Assembly (NCBI GenBank): GCA_040223615.1
Contig: JAVKFY010000056.1
Span: 1-64,000, forward strand
Direction of reading: 5' to 3'
Length of the DNA: 64,000 nt
Source of the DNA: JAVKFY01 sp040223615
GTDB taxonomy: Bacteria > Pseudomonadota > Alphaproteobacteria > GCA-2731375
The notes under the pieces were generated by a model, which ran no database searches, was not told the DNA's origin, and saw only the letters and a program-made list of their open reading frames with translations. Made by a program: the position numbers and the translations under genes. Shown here one piece after another: positions 33,223 through 42,081 of this stretch (position 1 is the stretch's first letter; each line of letters opens with the position of its first letter).

Positions 33223-34284
33223 TCAGCAGGCCAGGGGCGCGCCAATGCCCGGGCTCAGATCGGCGACCAGCCACGCCGCCTCGGCCGGGCGCGGCGCCTC
33301 GCTGCCGGCGAGCGTCGCCCACAGCCACGGCAGGTCGCCCGGCGCCGACCGCGGCATCTGCATGCGCACCGCCGGCACCGGCCGCAGCAGGCCGTCGCGG
33401 TGCTCCGCCACCAGATAGCGGAACACGTAGTTCGGCGTCAGGCCCATACGCAGGTCGGCGACCAGCACCTGGCGGCCATCATCCTCGACCTTCAAGAAGC
33501 CCTTGGCGAAGTCGCCCAGGACGGCGGCGGCCGCGTTGCCCTCCAGGCAGGCGACGTTGCCGCGCGGATGCTGGTAAACCGCGACCCGATCGCCGACGAC
33601 CGTAAGGTAGAGATTCAGATAGCGCGGCCCGTCGATGGCGATGGCGCGCCACAGCAGGGTGTTGAACGGCGTCGGCGTGGCCAGCAGGCGCTCCGGCGCG
33701 ACACCGGCCGCCGCCAGAGTAGCGGCCGCGCGCTGGGTGACCAGCCGCTGCGCCAGCGCCGACCAGCCAAGATAGGCTGTGGACAGCACGAGCGCCGTAA
33801 CCAGGGCAGCGCGAAAGCGGGCCGTCCAGCCCTTCAGGCACAGCGCCCAGACGAACACCACCAGCAGCGGCAACGTGTAGAGCGGGTCGATGATGAAGAT
33901 CGAGCCGAGCCCGACCGGATCCGGCCACAACGGCCAGAAGATGCGGGTGCCGTAAACCGTCATCGCGTCGAGCAGCGCGTGCGTGGCCAGGCACAGGAAC
34001 ACCGCCGCCCAGGCGTGCCAGCGGGCCTCGCGCAGTTGCCTGAAGCCGAACCGGACCAGTTCGCCCAGCACCGGCGTGGCAGCGGCGTGCACGATCAGCG
34101 AGTGGGTCGCGGCGCGGTGCCAGACGAAGGCGTCGACCGGATTGTCGAACGGATAGAAGACGTCGAGGTCCGGCAGGGTGCCGAGCACGCCGCCGACCAG
34201 CGCCGCCTTGCGCGGCCCGACATGCCGCCCCAGCACCGCCGCGCCAACCCCGGCCCCGAGGACCAGCTGCGTCAAGGAATCCAA
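33223..34284 (-). CDS. YdjM-family membrane-bound metal-dependent hydrolase
   Basis: This 353-residue membrane protein has the YdjM/LexA-regulated hydrolase family motifs: N-terminal MDSLTQLVLGAGVGAAVLG, PDLDVF, HRAATHSL and the conserved TH-x-LLDAMTVYG. These His and Asp residues probably bind a metal at the membrane face. About five helices are visible in the first 210 residues, followed by a periplasmic-looking C-terminal domain. The substrate is unknown for the family. Confidence 0.87.
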   Translation of the reverse strand: MDSLTQLVLGAGVGAAVLGRHVGPRKAALVGGVLGTLPDLDVFYPFDNPVDAFVWHRAATHSLIVHAAATPVLGELVRFGFRQLREARWHAWAAVFLCLATHALLDAMTVYGTRIFWPLWPDPVGLGSIFIIDPLYTLPLLVVFVWALCLKGWTARFRAALVTALVLSTAYLGWSALAQRLVTQRAAATLAAAGVAPERLLATPTPFNTLLWRAIAIDGPRYLNLYLTVVGDRVAVYQHPRGNVACLEGNAAAAVLGDFAKGFLKVEDDGRQVLVADLRMGLTPNYVFRYLVAEHRDGLLRPVPAVRMQMPRSAPGDLPWLWATLAGSEAPRPAEAAWLVADLSPGIGAPLAC

Positions 34285-34420
34285 CGGCTAGGCCCGGCGA
34301 AGATCGGTGTCGAGTGCGTCACCATGTGTCGGAAAATTTTCCACTTCGAGTCCGGACGACATTGGTGATGTTCTGCAATCCATTGAAAATACGCCTTAAA
34401 CGGTTCTGGCCCCAGGATTG

Positions 34421-34431
34421 CTTGGTATACT
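34421..34431 (+). promoter_or_regulatory. Candidate extended -10 promoter of the PEP-CTERM gene
   Basis: The sequence CTTGGTATACT includes TATACT at 34426-34431 preceded by TGG, an extended -10 form. No good -35 box is seen at the expected distance. It lies about 36 bases ahead of the likely TTG start. Confidence 0.35.
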
Positions 34432-34466
34432 AACAGCTACGACTTTGTCGCGTGGGGAGAACTGTC

Positions 34467-35039
34467 TTGAGTTACTTGAAGACCGCGGCCGCGACCGCTG
34501 CCACCGTGTCCTTTTCCGGCGTCGGCGCCCTCGCGGCGCCGGTCACCATCGACTTCACCCTCGATCGCATCGAAGTCTCCGGCATCGAATCCACCGTCCT
34601 GCAAGCCGATGCCGGCAGCGGCTCGGTTACGCTGGACGACACGCCACTGGTGCCGATCTCCAACAACACCAGCACCTTCACCATCGACGCCGCGAACGTC
34701 GACGCCTTTTCGGTGCAGGTCAACGATCCCGACTTCGGCGCGCTGACCTTCGAACTCGCCGATCTCGATTCGATTGAGATCAAGCTCGAATCAATCGAGA
34801 ACGGCGGCGACCCGCTTGCGCTGGCTTTCGTGACCGACTCCGGCGGTATCGCGGATTTCGGCAACCCCGACGTAGATTTCGGCAAGGTCGACCTGATCGG
34901 CGTGCCGGTGGGGTCGATCGATCCGGTGGCCAACACGTACGCGGTTAACCTGGATGTGCCGGAGCCCTCGACCCTCGGTTTGCTCGCGTTGGGTGCGGCC
35001 GGCCTGCCGCTGCTGCGTCGCCGCCGCCGCAAGGCTTAG
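34467..35039 (+). CDS. PEP-CTERM sorting-domain protein
   Basis: This 190-residue exported protein has a signal peptide ending near GVGALAAP, then an acidic, Asp- and Thr-rich beta-type region. The C-terminal PEP-CTERM signal starts VPEPSTLGLLALGAAG and is followed by a basic RRRRR cluster. Exosortase recognises this signal and processes the protein for surface or extracellular matrix use. No exosortase gene is in the window. I choose the TTG at 34467, since GGGGAG lies at proper distance; a GTG at 34452 has no such site. Content is visibly less GC-rich upstream. Confidence 0.85.
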   Translation: MSYLKTAAATAATVSFSGVGALAAPVTIDFTLDRIEVSGIESTVLQADAGSGSVTLDDTPLVPISNNTSTFTIDAANVDAFSVQVNDPDFGALTFELADLDSIEIKLESIENGGDPLALAFVTDSGGIADFGNPDVDFGKVDLIGVPVGSIDPVANTYAVNLDVPEPSTLGLLALGAAGLPLLRRRRRKA

Positions 35040-35086
35040 CCAATCCAGCCCGAGCGACGGTCCGGATCGTTTGGTCAGGGCCGGGC

Positions 35087-35959
35087 TCAAGCGGCGGACG
35101 ACAGCGTGCGACGGAAGATCGCCGTGGTCTCCAGTTCGCGGGCGCCGGCTCGGCGCGCGACGTTGACGGTGTCGCGCGTGGTGTCCTCGCAATAAAACCG
35201 GCTACGGCGGCAACCTTGTGCCATCGCCCGGCGCGTGACCTCGTCGAGCAGGACGACGTTGGCACCGCGCGCGCGAACCTGCGGCGCCACAACGATGGCG
35301 TCGATCATCGCGATGTCGTCGCGGCGGCTCGCCAACACCGCGCCAAGGATCGTGTCGTCGCGCATCATCACCACCGAGATGTCCGGCTCGAACGCCGCCG
35401 CGCCGGTACCCGACAGCCGCGCGCGGACAACACGCGGGCCACCGGCGAAGTCGGCGCTGACCAGCTCGATCAGGTCGTCGGCCGGCGCCTCGCGCAGCCC
35501 GACCAGCCGCGCGCCCGCCGGCAGGCCCCGTCCCCGGCTCTCGAAACGCGCCCGCACCGGCTGAATCATCGCCGGGAACTCGACATCGTCGGTCTCGAAC
35601 CCGAGGAACCGGCGGTGCGCCTGAAAACCGGCGGAACGCAGGAAGGCGCCGGCCGGACCGGCCTCGGGCACCAGGGTCCAGCTGCGCAAGGCGTCCGTCT
35701 CCGGCGCGAGGATGTCGACGAGACGGTCCACGAGGGCGCGACCGACGCCGCGGCGACGGCGCGGCGGCACCACGTTCACCTGCACCGGAAAGCCGCCGGG
35801 CCCCCAGCCGACCGCCGCCGCGCCGGCTAGGTCGGCGCCGTCAAGCGCGAGCCACACCACCGGCGCGCGGTCCGGCGTGAAGGTCTCCGGCAACAGCAGG
35901 TGGGCGGCGCGCATCTCGGCCCGAGCGGCGCGGCGAATGATGAGATCGAGGGTCGGCAC
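35087..35959 (-). CDS. GNAT-family N-acetyltransferase, probably two tandem domains
   Basis: This 290-residue protein has an N-terminal acetyl-CoA-binding motif VVPPRRRRGVGRALVDRLVD and a second GNAT-like half with VVAPQVRARGANVVLLDEV. Either half could be the active one. The acceptor is unknown. The start is a GTG at 35957-35959, directly divergent from the phosphodiesterase-like gene 40 bases away; a longer frame runs antisense into that gene and is rejected. Confidence 0.82.
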   Translation of the reverse strand: MPTLDLIIRRAARAEMRAAHLLLPETFTPDRAPVVWLALDGADLAGAAAVGWGPGGFPVQVNVVPPRRRRGVGRALVDRLVDILAPETDALRSWTLVPEAGPAGAFLRSAGFQAHRRFLGFETDDVEFPAMIQPVRARFESRGRGLPAGARLVGLREAPADDLIELVSADFAGGPRVVRARLSGTGAAAFEPDISVVMMRDDTILGAVLASRRDDIAMIDAIVVAPQVRARGANVVLLDEVTRRAMAQGCRRSRFYCEDTTRDTVNVARRAGARELETTAIFRRTLSSAA

Positions 35960-35999
35960 GGCTGTTATGCTGCGGCAGTGGGAGAGCGGTGACAATGCC

Positions 36000-37784
36000 A
36001 TGCGCCGGTTGCTGATCGTCGGGCTGGACGGCGCGGACATCGCCGGCATGCAGGCGTGGGCCGATGCCGGCGAGATGCCGCAACTCGCCCGGATGCTCGA
36101 AAACGGCGTCAGCGGCGACCTGGCGCTGGTGCCGCCGTTCCAGCCCTTGCCGGTCTGGGCCGGGATCGCCACCGGTTGCCGGCCGCGTGCGCACGGCGTC
36201 GCCGGCACTCGGGAAGCCCGAGCGGACGGCGGCGGCGTACAGCCGACCGGCCGGGCAAGCTGGCGGCGGCCGGCCTTCTGGGAAGTGTTCGAGGCCGCCG
36301 GCGCCCCGACCGTGGTGGTGAACTGGCCGGCAACGCAACCGGCGACGGACTGGCCCGGCACCGTCATCGACCCGACCTATCCGGCCGTCACCGGTCCGAG
36401 CTTCGACGACTGGCCATTGCCGCCCGATTGCGTGTCGCCGACGACACATCGCGATGCCCTGCGCAACCTCAGACGGCACGGCAGCGAGCTCGGCGGCGGC
36501 GAGTTGCTGGACTTCATGCCCCACCTGGCAGAGCTCGACCAGGCCAGCGATCCGCGACCGCAGCAGCTGGCCAGCGCCGTGGCGGCGACGGCCAACGTGC
36601 ACGCGGTGGCGACGGCGCTGGCCGAGAGCCAGGACTGGCAGGTGCTGGCGGTGGTCCACGACCTGCCGCGCCAGCTTCTGGCCGGGGGCCTCGCCGAACC
36701 GACCGCGACACAGACGGCGCATCGGCTGTTCGACATGATGCTGGCGCGGCTGCTCGAGCTGGCCGGTCCGGCGTGCGACGTGGTGGTGCTGGCATGTCCG
36801 GCCGCTGGCACGCGCGGGCTGTTCGCGGCTCAGGGGGACGGTCTTGCGGCCGACCGCATGGTACACGGCCTGAGCCTGTTCGACGTGGCGCCCAGCCTGC
36901 TGGCGCTGCACGAGCTGGCTTTCGCGTCGCTTGGCGACGGCAGCGCCGTCGACGCCCTGTTCGACCCGCCGCCGGCACCGGCGCGAGCGGTGGCAACCAC
37001 AGTTCCTGCCCCAAAGGCATGCGCGTTCGAGGCGGACCTGACGGCGATCGGCTATGCGGCGAAAGAGACGCCGGCGCAGGCCAAGGCGCTGGCCGAGGCC
37101 CGCGTCGAAACCCTGTGGCAGACCGCCGAGGCCGACCTCGCGCTGGGCGACGTCGATGCCGCGCGTGGCGCGCTGGAAGAGGCGTGGACGCTGGCGCCGG
37201 ACGATCCGCGCGTCCCCTTGCTGCTGGCCCGGGCCCGGGCGCTTCAAGGCGACTGGCAGGCAAACGCGGCGCTCGCCGACGCGCTGTCCGCCCGCTTCCC
37301 CGATGCGCCGTGGGGTCCGCTGGTGCAAGGCGCCGCCCTGGCCGCCGAGGGCCAGGCGGAGGCTGCCCGGTCGCACCTGGACAAGGCCGATACGCTGGGG
37401 CGCGAGGACGCGCTAGCACAATTCTTCCTGGCCAAGCTGGCGCTGTACCTGCGCCAGACAGGAACGGCGGAGCGCCATCTGCGCCAAGCGTTGGCGTTGC
37501 GAGCCGATCTGGTCGAGGCGCTCGTGGATCTAGCCACCGTGCTGATCGAAGGCGACCACCTGGACGAGGCGCAGCAACTCCTGCAACGGGCGATCGCGGC
37601 GCGCTACTTCAATGCCGAGGCGCATCTGAGGCTCGGCCAGGTGCAGGCACGGCGCGGCTTTCTGGTCGAAGCGCAACGCTCGCTGCAGACCGCGCTGCGA
37701 CAGAAGCCCGACCTGTCCGAAGCCGGCGCGTGGCTAGAAAGAACGTCGCTGGCGATCCGCGCCGAGGCCGGCCGCGAGCTTTAG
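36000..37784 (+). CDS. Alkaline-phosphatase-superfamily phosphodiesterase-like protein with TPR domain, probably catalytically degenerate
   Basis: This 594-residue protein begins like type I phosphodiesterases (LLIVGLDGADIAGMQAW, and PVWAGIATGCRPRAHGVAG) and ends with TPR-like repeats from about residue 345 (ALEEAWTLAPDDPRVPLLLA and HLRQALALRADLVEAL). In active relatives the PYTPPAW-like segment holds the nucleophilic Thr or Ser, and a later SDHG segment binds metal. Here they read PLPVWAG and ACPAAG, so the nucleophile and the metal-binding His appear lost. It may therefore serve as a binding or scaffold protein. It overlaps the convergent LLM gene by four bases. Confidence 0.75.
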   Translation: MRRLLIVGLDGADIAGMQAWADAGEMPQLARMLENGVSGDLALVPPFQPLPVWAGIATGCRPRAHGVAGTREARADGGGVQPTGRASWRRPAFWEVFEAAGAPTVVVNWPATQPATDWPGTVIDPTYPAVTGPSFDDWPLPPDCVSPTTHRDALRNLRRHGSELGGGELLDFMPHLAELDQASDPRPQQLASAVAATANVHAVATALAESQDWQVLAVVHDLPRQLLAGGLAEPTATQTAHRLFDMMLARLLELAGPACDVVVLACPAAGTRGLFAAQGDGLAADRMVHGLSLFDVAPSLLALHELAFASLGDGSAVDALFDPPPAPARAVATTVPAPKACAFEADLTAIGYAAKETPAQAKALAEARVETLWQTAEADLALGDVDAARGALEEAWTLAPDDPRVPLLLARARALQGDWQANAALADALSARFPDAPWGPLVQGAALAAEGQAEAARSHLDKADTLGREDALAQFFLAKLALYLRQTGTAERHLRQALALRADLVEALVDLATVLIEGDHLDEAQQLLQRAIAARYFNAEAHLRLGQVQARRGFLVEAQRSLQTALRQKPDLSEAGAWLERTSLAIRAEAGREL

Positions 37785-38866
37785 CCGAGCGCCGCGTTGA
37801 CGCGTGGCATGACTTCCTCGGCCATTAGCGTCATCGAGCGCTGGGCTAGCGCCTTGTCCTTCCAGTCGTGGCCGGCGTAGAGCAGCGTGCCGAAGTCGCC
37901 GACCTGGTCGCGGAAGCCGAGGATCTGGTCGACCACCTGATCGACGGTGCCGCGCAGCACCAGCTGGTCGACGATGTCCGGCACGTTCAGGGCCTCGTCC
38001 GGCATGTCCGGGTCGGTCTTGAACTGCACCGCCCGGCCGCCGGCCTTCAGCTTGGTGAACAGCGAGTGGTAGTAGTGCACGTACGACCCGTCCGGGTCGG
38101 TGACGTAGCGCTCGGCGGTCGCGGAATCGTCGGCAACGAAGATCGACTTGGCGATGCGCCAGTCGGCCGGGTCGGGCGCGCGGCCGACATTGCCGCAGCC
38201 CTCGACGATCTTCTGCCAGTGCGAGGCGACCCACTTCGGCTGCAGGAAGTTGGCCGAGATCACCGACCAGCCCTGCTCCGCCGCCCGCGTCGCGCTGGAC
38301 GAGAAGGGCGAGGCGGCGGTGACCACGATCGGCGGATGCGGCTGCTGATAGGGGCGCAGGATCTCGCCCTGGCCCAGCTCCGGCAGGTGGGTCTTCACCG
38401 TCGACAGCGTCCAGTGCTCGCCTTCGATATCGTAGGGCGGCTCGGCGGCCCACAGGTCGAGCACGTGCTGCACCGCCTCGGCCATCATTGCGTTACGGTC
38501 ACGCTTCAGGTTGCCAAACATCTCCGCGTCGGACATCAGGCCGCCCGGGCTGACGCCCATGATGAACCGGCCCTCGGCCATGTGGTCGACCATCGCCACC
38601 TCCGCGGCGACCATCGCCGGGTGGTGGTTCGGCATGTTGATGGTACCGGTGCCGAGCCTGATTGCCTTGGTCTCCTGCAACAGCCAGGCAATGAAGATCA
38701 GGCCGGAGGTGATGGTCTCGGCGCGGTCGGTGATGTGTTCGCCGAAAAAACCTTCCACGTAGCCCAGACGGTCCGCAAGCAGCACCAGCTCGCGGTCCTC
38801 CTTCAGGGTCTCGGTGTAGTTCCGACCGGGCGGATGGATCGGCATGGTGAAGAAGCCGAGTTTCAT
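37781..38866 (-). CDS. LLM-class flavin-dependent oxidoreductase (copy 1)
   Basis: This 361-residue protein has the luciferase-like (beta/alpha)8 fold (MKLGFFTMPIHPPGRNY, FGEHITDR, RLGTGTINMPNHHPAMVAAE and GRFIMGVSPGG). It probably uses reduced FMN or F420 to oxidise an organic substrate. The sequence resembles limonene/alkanal-type monooxygenases. It may be the last gene of a minus-strand catabolic block with the intradiol dioxygenase 39 bases upstream. Substrate unknown. Confidence 0.9.
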   Translation of the reverse strand: MKLGFFTMPIHPPGRNYTETLKEDRELVLLADRLGYVEGFFGEHITDRAETITSGLIFIAWLLQETKAIRLGTGTINMPNHHPAMVAAEVAMVDHMAEGRFIMGVSPGGLMSDAEMFGNLKRDRNAMMAEAVQHVLDLWAAEPPYDIEGEHWTLSTVKTHLPELGQGEILRPYQQPHPPIVVTAASPFSSSATRAAEQGWSVISANFLQPKWVASHWQKIVEGCGNVGRAPDPADWRIAKSIFVADDSATAERYVTDPDGSYVHYYHSLFTKLKAGGRAVQFKTDPDMPDEALNVPDIVDQLVLRGTVDQVVDQILGFRDQVGDFGTLLYAGHDWKDKALAQRSMTLMAEEVMPRVNAALG

Positions 38867-38905
38867 CGCGCTCTCCGATACTCGTCCAGGCGTCGAAGGA
38901 TTGGC

Positions 38906-39772
38906 TCAGCCGGCCTTGGCCAGCACGAAGTCGGCCTCGACGACGTTGAAAGGCTGTTCAATGTCGGGGTGCTGGGCGACGTCCTCGTTCGACGGCTTGC
39001 GCTGCCACGATATCGCCAGCGGCGCGCGCACGCCGAACACCGCGTCGCCGTCGATGTAGGGGTCGTCCTCGTTGAAAACCTGGGTGATGTGGCGCTTGTA
39101 GCCGTCCGCCGTAATCATCATGTGGACATGCGCCGGACGCCAGCAGTGCCGACCCGCGGCGTGGATCAACTCGCCGCCGGCGGCGTCGTCGGGCACCTCG
39201 TAGGCGATCGGCGCGATGGTCGCAAAGCAGTAGCGGCCCTGATCGTCGCAGTGCAGCGTCGCGCGCAGATTGTGCTCCGGCGCCTCGGGATCCTGCACCT
39301 TGTAGAGGCCGTTGTTGGCGTTCTGCCAGACCTCGATCCGGGCGTTCGGCACCGGCTGGCCGGCGGTGTTCTTGATCTGGCCGCGCACCAGGATGCGCTC
39401 GCCGTCATTGTCGCCGATCAGATTGGCGCCGTAGGGCACCTCCGGCGTGCCGGGCAGGTAGAACGGGCCGAGCACGGTGGTGATGGTCGCCGCCGGGTCC
39501 TTCGCCGCCTCCTGCAAATCGACCAGGGCTGAGACGCCCAACAGGTCGGAGAGCAGGATGAACTCGTTGCGCTCGTCGCTGCTGGCCTTCGCCGCGCGCA
39601 GCAGGAAGTTCATCGTCTCTTCCCACTCCTGCGGCGTCAGGTCGACCTCGCGCACATAGTCGTGCATGTGCTTAATCAGCGAGCCGACCAGCTCGCGCAC
39701 ACGCTTGTTCTCGGTGCCGGAATACGCCTTCAGCACCACGTCGGTAATGTTGTCGTAAGTGATGTCACGCAT
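38906..39772 (-). CDS. Intradiol ring-cleavage dioxygenase, hydroxyquinol/catechol 1,2-dioxygenase-like
   Basis: This 288-residue non-haem Fe(III) dioxygenase cleaves a catechol or hydroxyquinol ring between the hydroxyls to a muconate. It has the N-terminal dimerisation helices and the four iron ligands: Tyr in NNGLYKVQD, Tyr in GRYCFATIAP, and two His in RPAHVHMMI. LGPFYLPGTPEVPYGANL is typical of the family. Length fits hydroxyquinol dioxygenase. Neighbouring LLM and other oxidoreductases suggest aromatic or alicyclic degradation. Confidence 0.92.
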   Translation of the reverse strand: MRDITYDNITDVVLKAYSGTENKRVRELVGSLIKHMHDYVREVDLTPQEWEETMNFLLRAAKASSDERNEFILLSDLLGVSALVDLQEAAKDPAATITTVLGPFYLPGTPEVPYGANLIGDNDGERILVRGQIKNTAGQPVPNARIEVWQNANNGLYKVQDPEAPEHNLRATLHCDDQGRYCFATIAPIAYEVPDDAAGGELIHAAGRHCWRPAHVHMMITADGYKRHITQVFNEDDPYIDGDAVFGVRAPLAISWQRKPSNEDVAQHPDIEQPFNVVEADFVLAKAG

Positions 39773-39808
39773 TGGCTTTCGTCCCTCGCTCAGGGTTGTT
39801 TGCGCGCA

Positions 39809-41020
39809 TCATAGCAGCAGGTCGGCGAGTGCGCAGGCTACTACCTCGGTCGCCGCGCGCAGGTCGGTGAGGCGGATGCGCTCGTCGGCACGATGTCCGT
39901 TCGCCTCCAGGGGGCTCTTCGGACCGGCACCGTACATCACCGTCGGGATACCGGCCTCGGTGTAGTGGCGCGCGTCCGCATAGATCGGCACCCCGGCCTC
40001 GCCCACCGGCTGGCCCAGCACCCGCGCGGCATGCTTCTTCAGCGGCTCTGACAGGCGTTCAGCACCGGGCAGCAGCGGCATCGGCCGAGCCAGCAACAGG
40101 CGCTCCACGCCGACCTGAACGGCGGCCGGCGCGGCCGTGGCGATCAGCTCGCGCAGCGTGGCCTCCGCCGCCTTCGGGTCTTCCTCCGGGATCAGGCGCC
40201 GGTCGAGCTTCAGGCTGACCCGGTCGGGCACGACGTTGGTGTTGGTGCCGCCGTCGATGCGGCCGACCACCAGCGTCGGACAGGCGATGCCGGGCACCTT
40301 GGAGCGCTGCTTCGCCAGGTCGTGGTTGAGGTCGTAGAGCGCCTGCAGGATCGGCATGGCGCCGCGCAGGGCATCGACGCCGGTTTCGGGCCAGGCGGCG
40401 TGAGCGGACTTCCCGCGTACCGTCACCTCAAGCTGCAGGCAGCCGCCGTGCGCCACCACCACGTCGTAGGAAAAGCCGGGGCAGATGGCGAGGTCCGGCT
40501 CGCTGTGGCCGTGGCTGAGCAGCCAGGCCGGGCCGACCCGGCCGCCGGTCTCCTCGTCGTAGGTGACGTGCAACTCGACGGTGCCGTTCAACGCCGCGTC
40601 GGTCTCGATCAGCGCGCGCAAGGCGAACAGGTAGGTGGCGATGTCGGACTTGGAGACGGCGATGCCGCGGCCGTACATCCAGCCCTCGGCGTCGACCTCG
40701 GCGCCGTAGGGATCATGGGTCCAGCCGTCGCCCGGCGGCACCACGTCGCCGTGCGCGTTCAACGCCACGACCGGACCGGGGCCGAAGCGGTGGCGCACGA
40801 TCAGGTTGGTGGCGCTGATCATGCCGACGGCGGCGCAGTCGGCGGCCGGCACCGGCAGACGCTCGACCGACAGGCCCATGCGCTCGATCAGGTCGGCGGT
40901 CATCGCGCCGACGGCGGCGAGGTCGCCTGGCGGGTTGTCGGACGGTGCGCGCACCAGCGCGGCCAGGAACGCGACCTGCGCCTCGCACTGCGTGTCGAGC
41001 CAGGCAGCAATATCGCTCAT
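39809..41020 (-). CDS. M20-family peptidase/deacylase (ArgE/DapE-like)
   Basis: This 403-residue metallohydrolase has M20 metal-binding segments: VALNAHGDVVPPG, YGRGIAVSKSD, HVTYDEETGG and TEAGIPTVMYGAGP. It hydrolyses an amide, for example an N-acyl or N-succinyl amino acid. The ATG at 41018-41020 overlaps the stop of the FAD oxidase gene, so it is the last gene of a tightly coupled group. This suggests that it makes or uses an amino-acid-like intermediate with the oxidase. Confidence 0.9.
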   Translation of the reverse strand: MSDIAAWLDTQCEAQVAFLAALVRAPSDNPPGDLAAVGAMTADLIERMGLSVERLPVPAADCAAVGMISATNLIVRHRFGPGPVVALNAHGDVVPPGDGWTHDPYGAEVDAEGWMYGRGIAVSKSDIATYLFALRALIETDAALNGTVELHVTYDEETGGRVGPAWLLSHGHSEPDLAICPGFSYDVVVAHGGCLQLEVTVRGKSAHAAWPETGVDALRGAMPILQALYDLNHDLAKQRSKVPGIACPTLVVGRIDGGTNTNVVPDRVSLKLDRRLIPEEDPKAAEATLRELIATAAPAAVQVGVERLLLARPMPLLPGAERLSEPLKKHAARVLGQPVGEAGVPIYADARHYTEAGIPTVMYGAGPKSPLEANGHRADERIRLTDLRAATEVVACALADLLL

Positions 41021-42081
41021 GCCGCCGCCTGGGCGAAACGCGCGGGCCGGAACGGCGACAGCAACGGTTCCTCGCGGCCATGCACGATCTCCTCGGCGGC
41101 GAACCGGCCGACCGCCGGGGCCAGCGTGATGCCGGAGTGCATCACTGCGAGGTAGAGGCCGCCGACACCGGGCGCCGGGCCGACGGCGGGGAAATGGTCC
41201 ACCGGGATCGGCCGGTGGCCGACCGAGAAACGCTCGAATTCGAGGTCCTCGGCGCCACGCAGCGCCGCCTTCATGCGGGCGAAGACGGTGCGTGCTTCGG
41301 CTTCCGGGTCGGCGCCGGGGTCGGAGCCGCCGTAATCGGCACCTGAGACCAGCCGCCCGTCCAGGGTCTGGCGGATATGCAGGCCCGGCGCCAACACCAG
41401 GCCGTTGAGCAGCTTGCCATAGGGCCGGCTGTGTACCAGCAGGCCGGGCAGGGTCTCCACTGGCATCGCGACACCGGCCGTCGCCGCCAGGTCTCCTGTG
41501 GCGGCGCCGGCGGCCAACACGACGTGGTCGGCCTTCAGGCGTCCGTCGCCGGTCTCGACGCCAACAACGTCGCCGCCGGCGAGCACCAGCCCAGTCACGC
41601 TGGCCTGGCGCAGATCGGCCTCCGCCAGCAGCAGGCGGGCGGCCTGGTCCGGCTCCACCGCGCCTTCCTCGGCGACGTAGACCGCGTCGTCCGGCGGGGC
41701 GGCGAGGCTGGGTTCGATCCGGGCGGCCTCGTCGCGCCCGACGCGGCGTACCGGGTAGCCCCAGTCGCCATGGCCAGCGACATAGTTCCCCATGTCCGTA
41801 GCCGACATGTCCCAGCGAAGGCCGCCGGACCAGGCCAACGGCAGGCCCGGCACCTGCCCCGCCAACCTGCGCCATTCCGCCATCGACCGGTGGCGCAGGC
41901 GGAAATAGGGCTCCGGATTGCCGAAGGTCGCGTTGATCCAGGCGAAGGAACACGGCGTCGCCACGCCGCCCGGTCCGCCCGCGTCGACCACCGTCACCCG
42001 GGTGCCGGCGGCGGCGAGGTGCCAGGCAATCGACGCGCCGACGATACCGGCGCCGACCACCACGCAGGATGGCTGGCTCAT
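41017..42081 (-). CDS. FAD-dependent D-amino acid/glycine oxidase-family dehydrogenase
   Basis: This 354-residue protein has the N-terminal dinucleotide motif VVVGAGIVGASIAWHL and the DAO fold (CSFAWINATFGNPEPYFRLR, and KADHVVLAAGAATGDLA). It probably oxidises an amine, such as a secondary or D-amino acid, to an imine. It overlaps both neighbours by four bases in an operon with an M20 deacylase and a beta-hydroxyacid dehydrogenase. Confidence 0.9.
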   Translation of the reverse strand: MSQPSCVVVGAGIVGASIAWHLAAAGTRVTVVDAGGPGGVATPCSFAWINATFGNPEPYFRLRHRSMAEWRRLAGQVPGLPLAWSGGLRWDMSATDMGNYVAGHGDWGYPVRRVGRDEAARIEPSLAAPPDDAVYVAEEGAVEPDQAARLLLAEADLRQASVTGLVLAGGDVVGVETGDGRLKADHVVLAAGAATGDLAATAGVAMPVETLPGLLVHSRPYGKLLNGLVLAPGLHIRQTLDGRLVSGADYGGSDPGADPEAEARTVFARMKAALRGAEDLEFERFSVGHRPIPVDHFPAVGPAPGVGGLYLAVMHSGITLAPAVGRFAAEEIVHGREEPLLSPFRPARFAQAAA

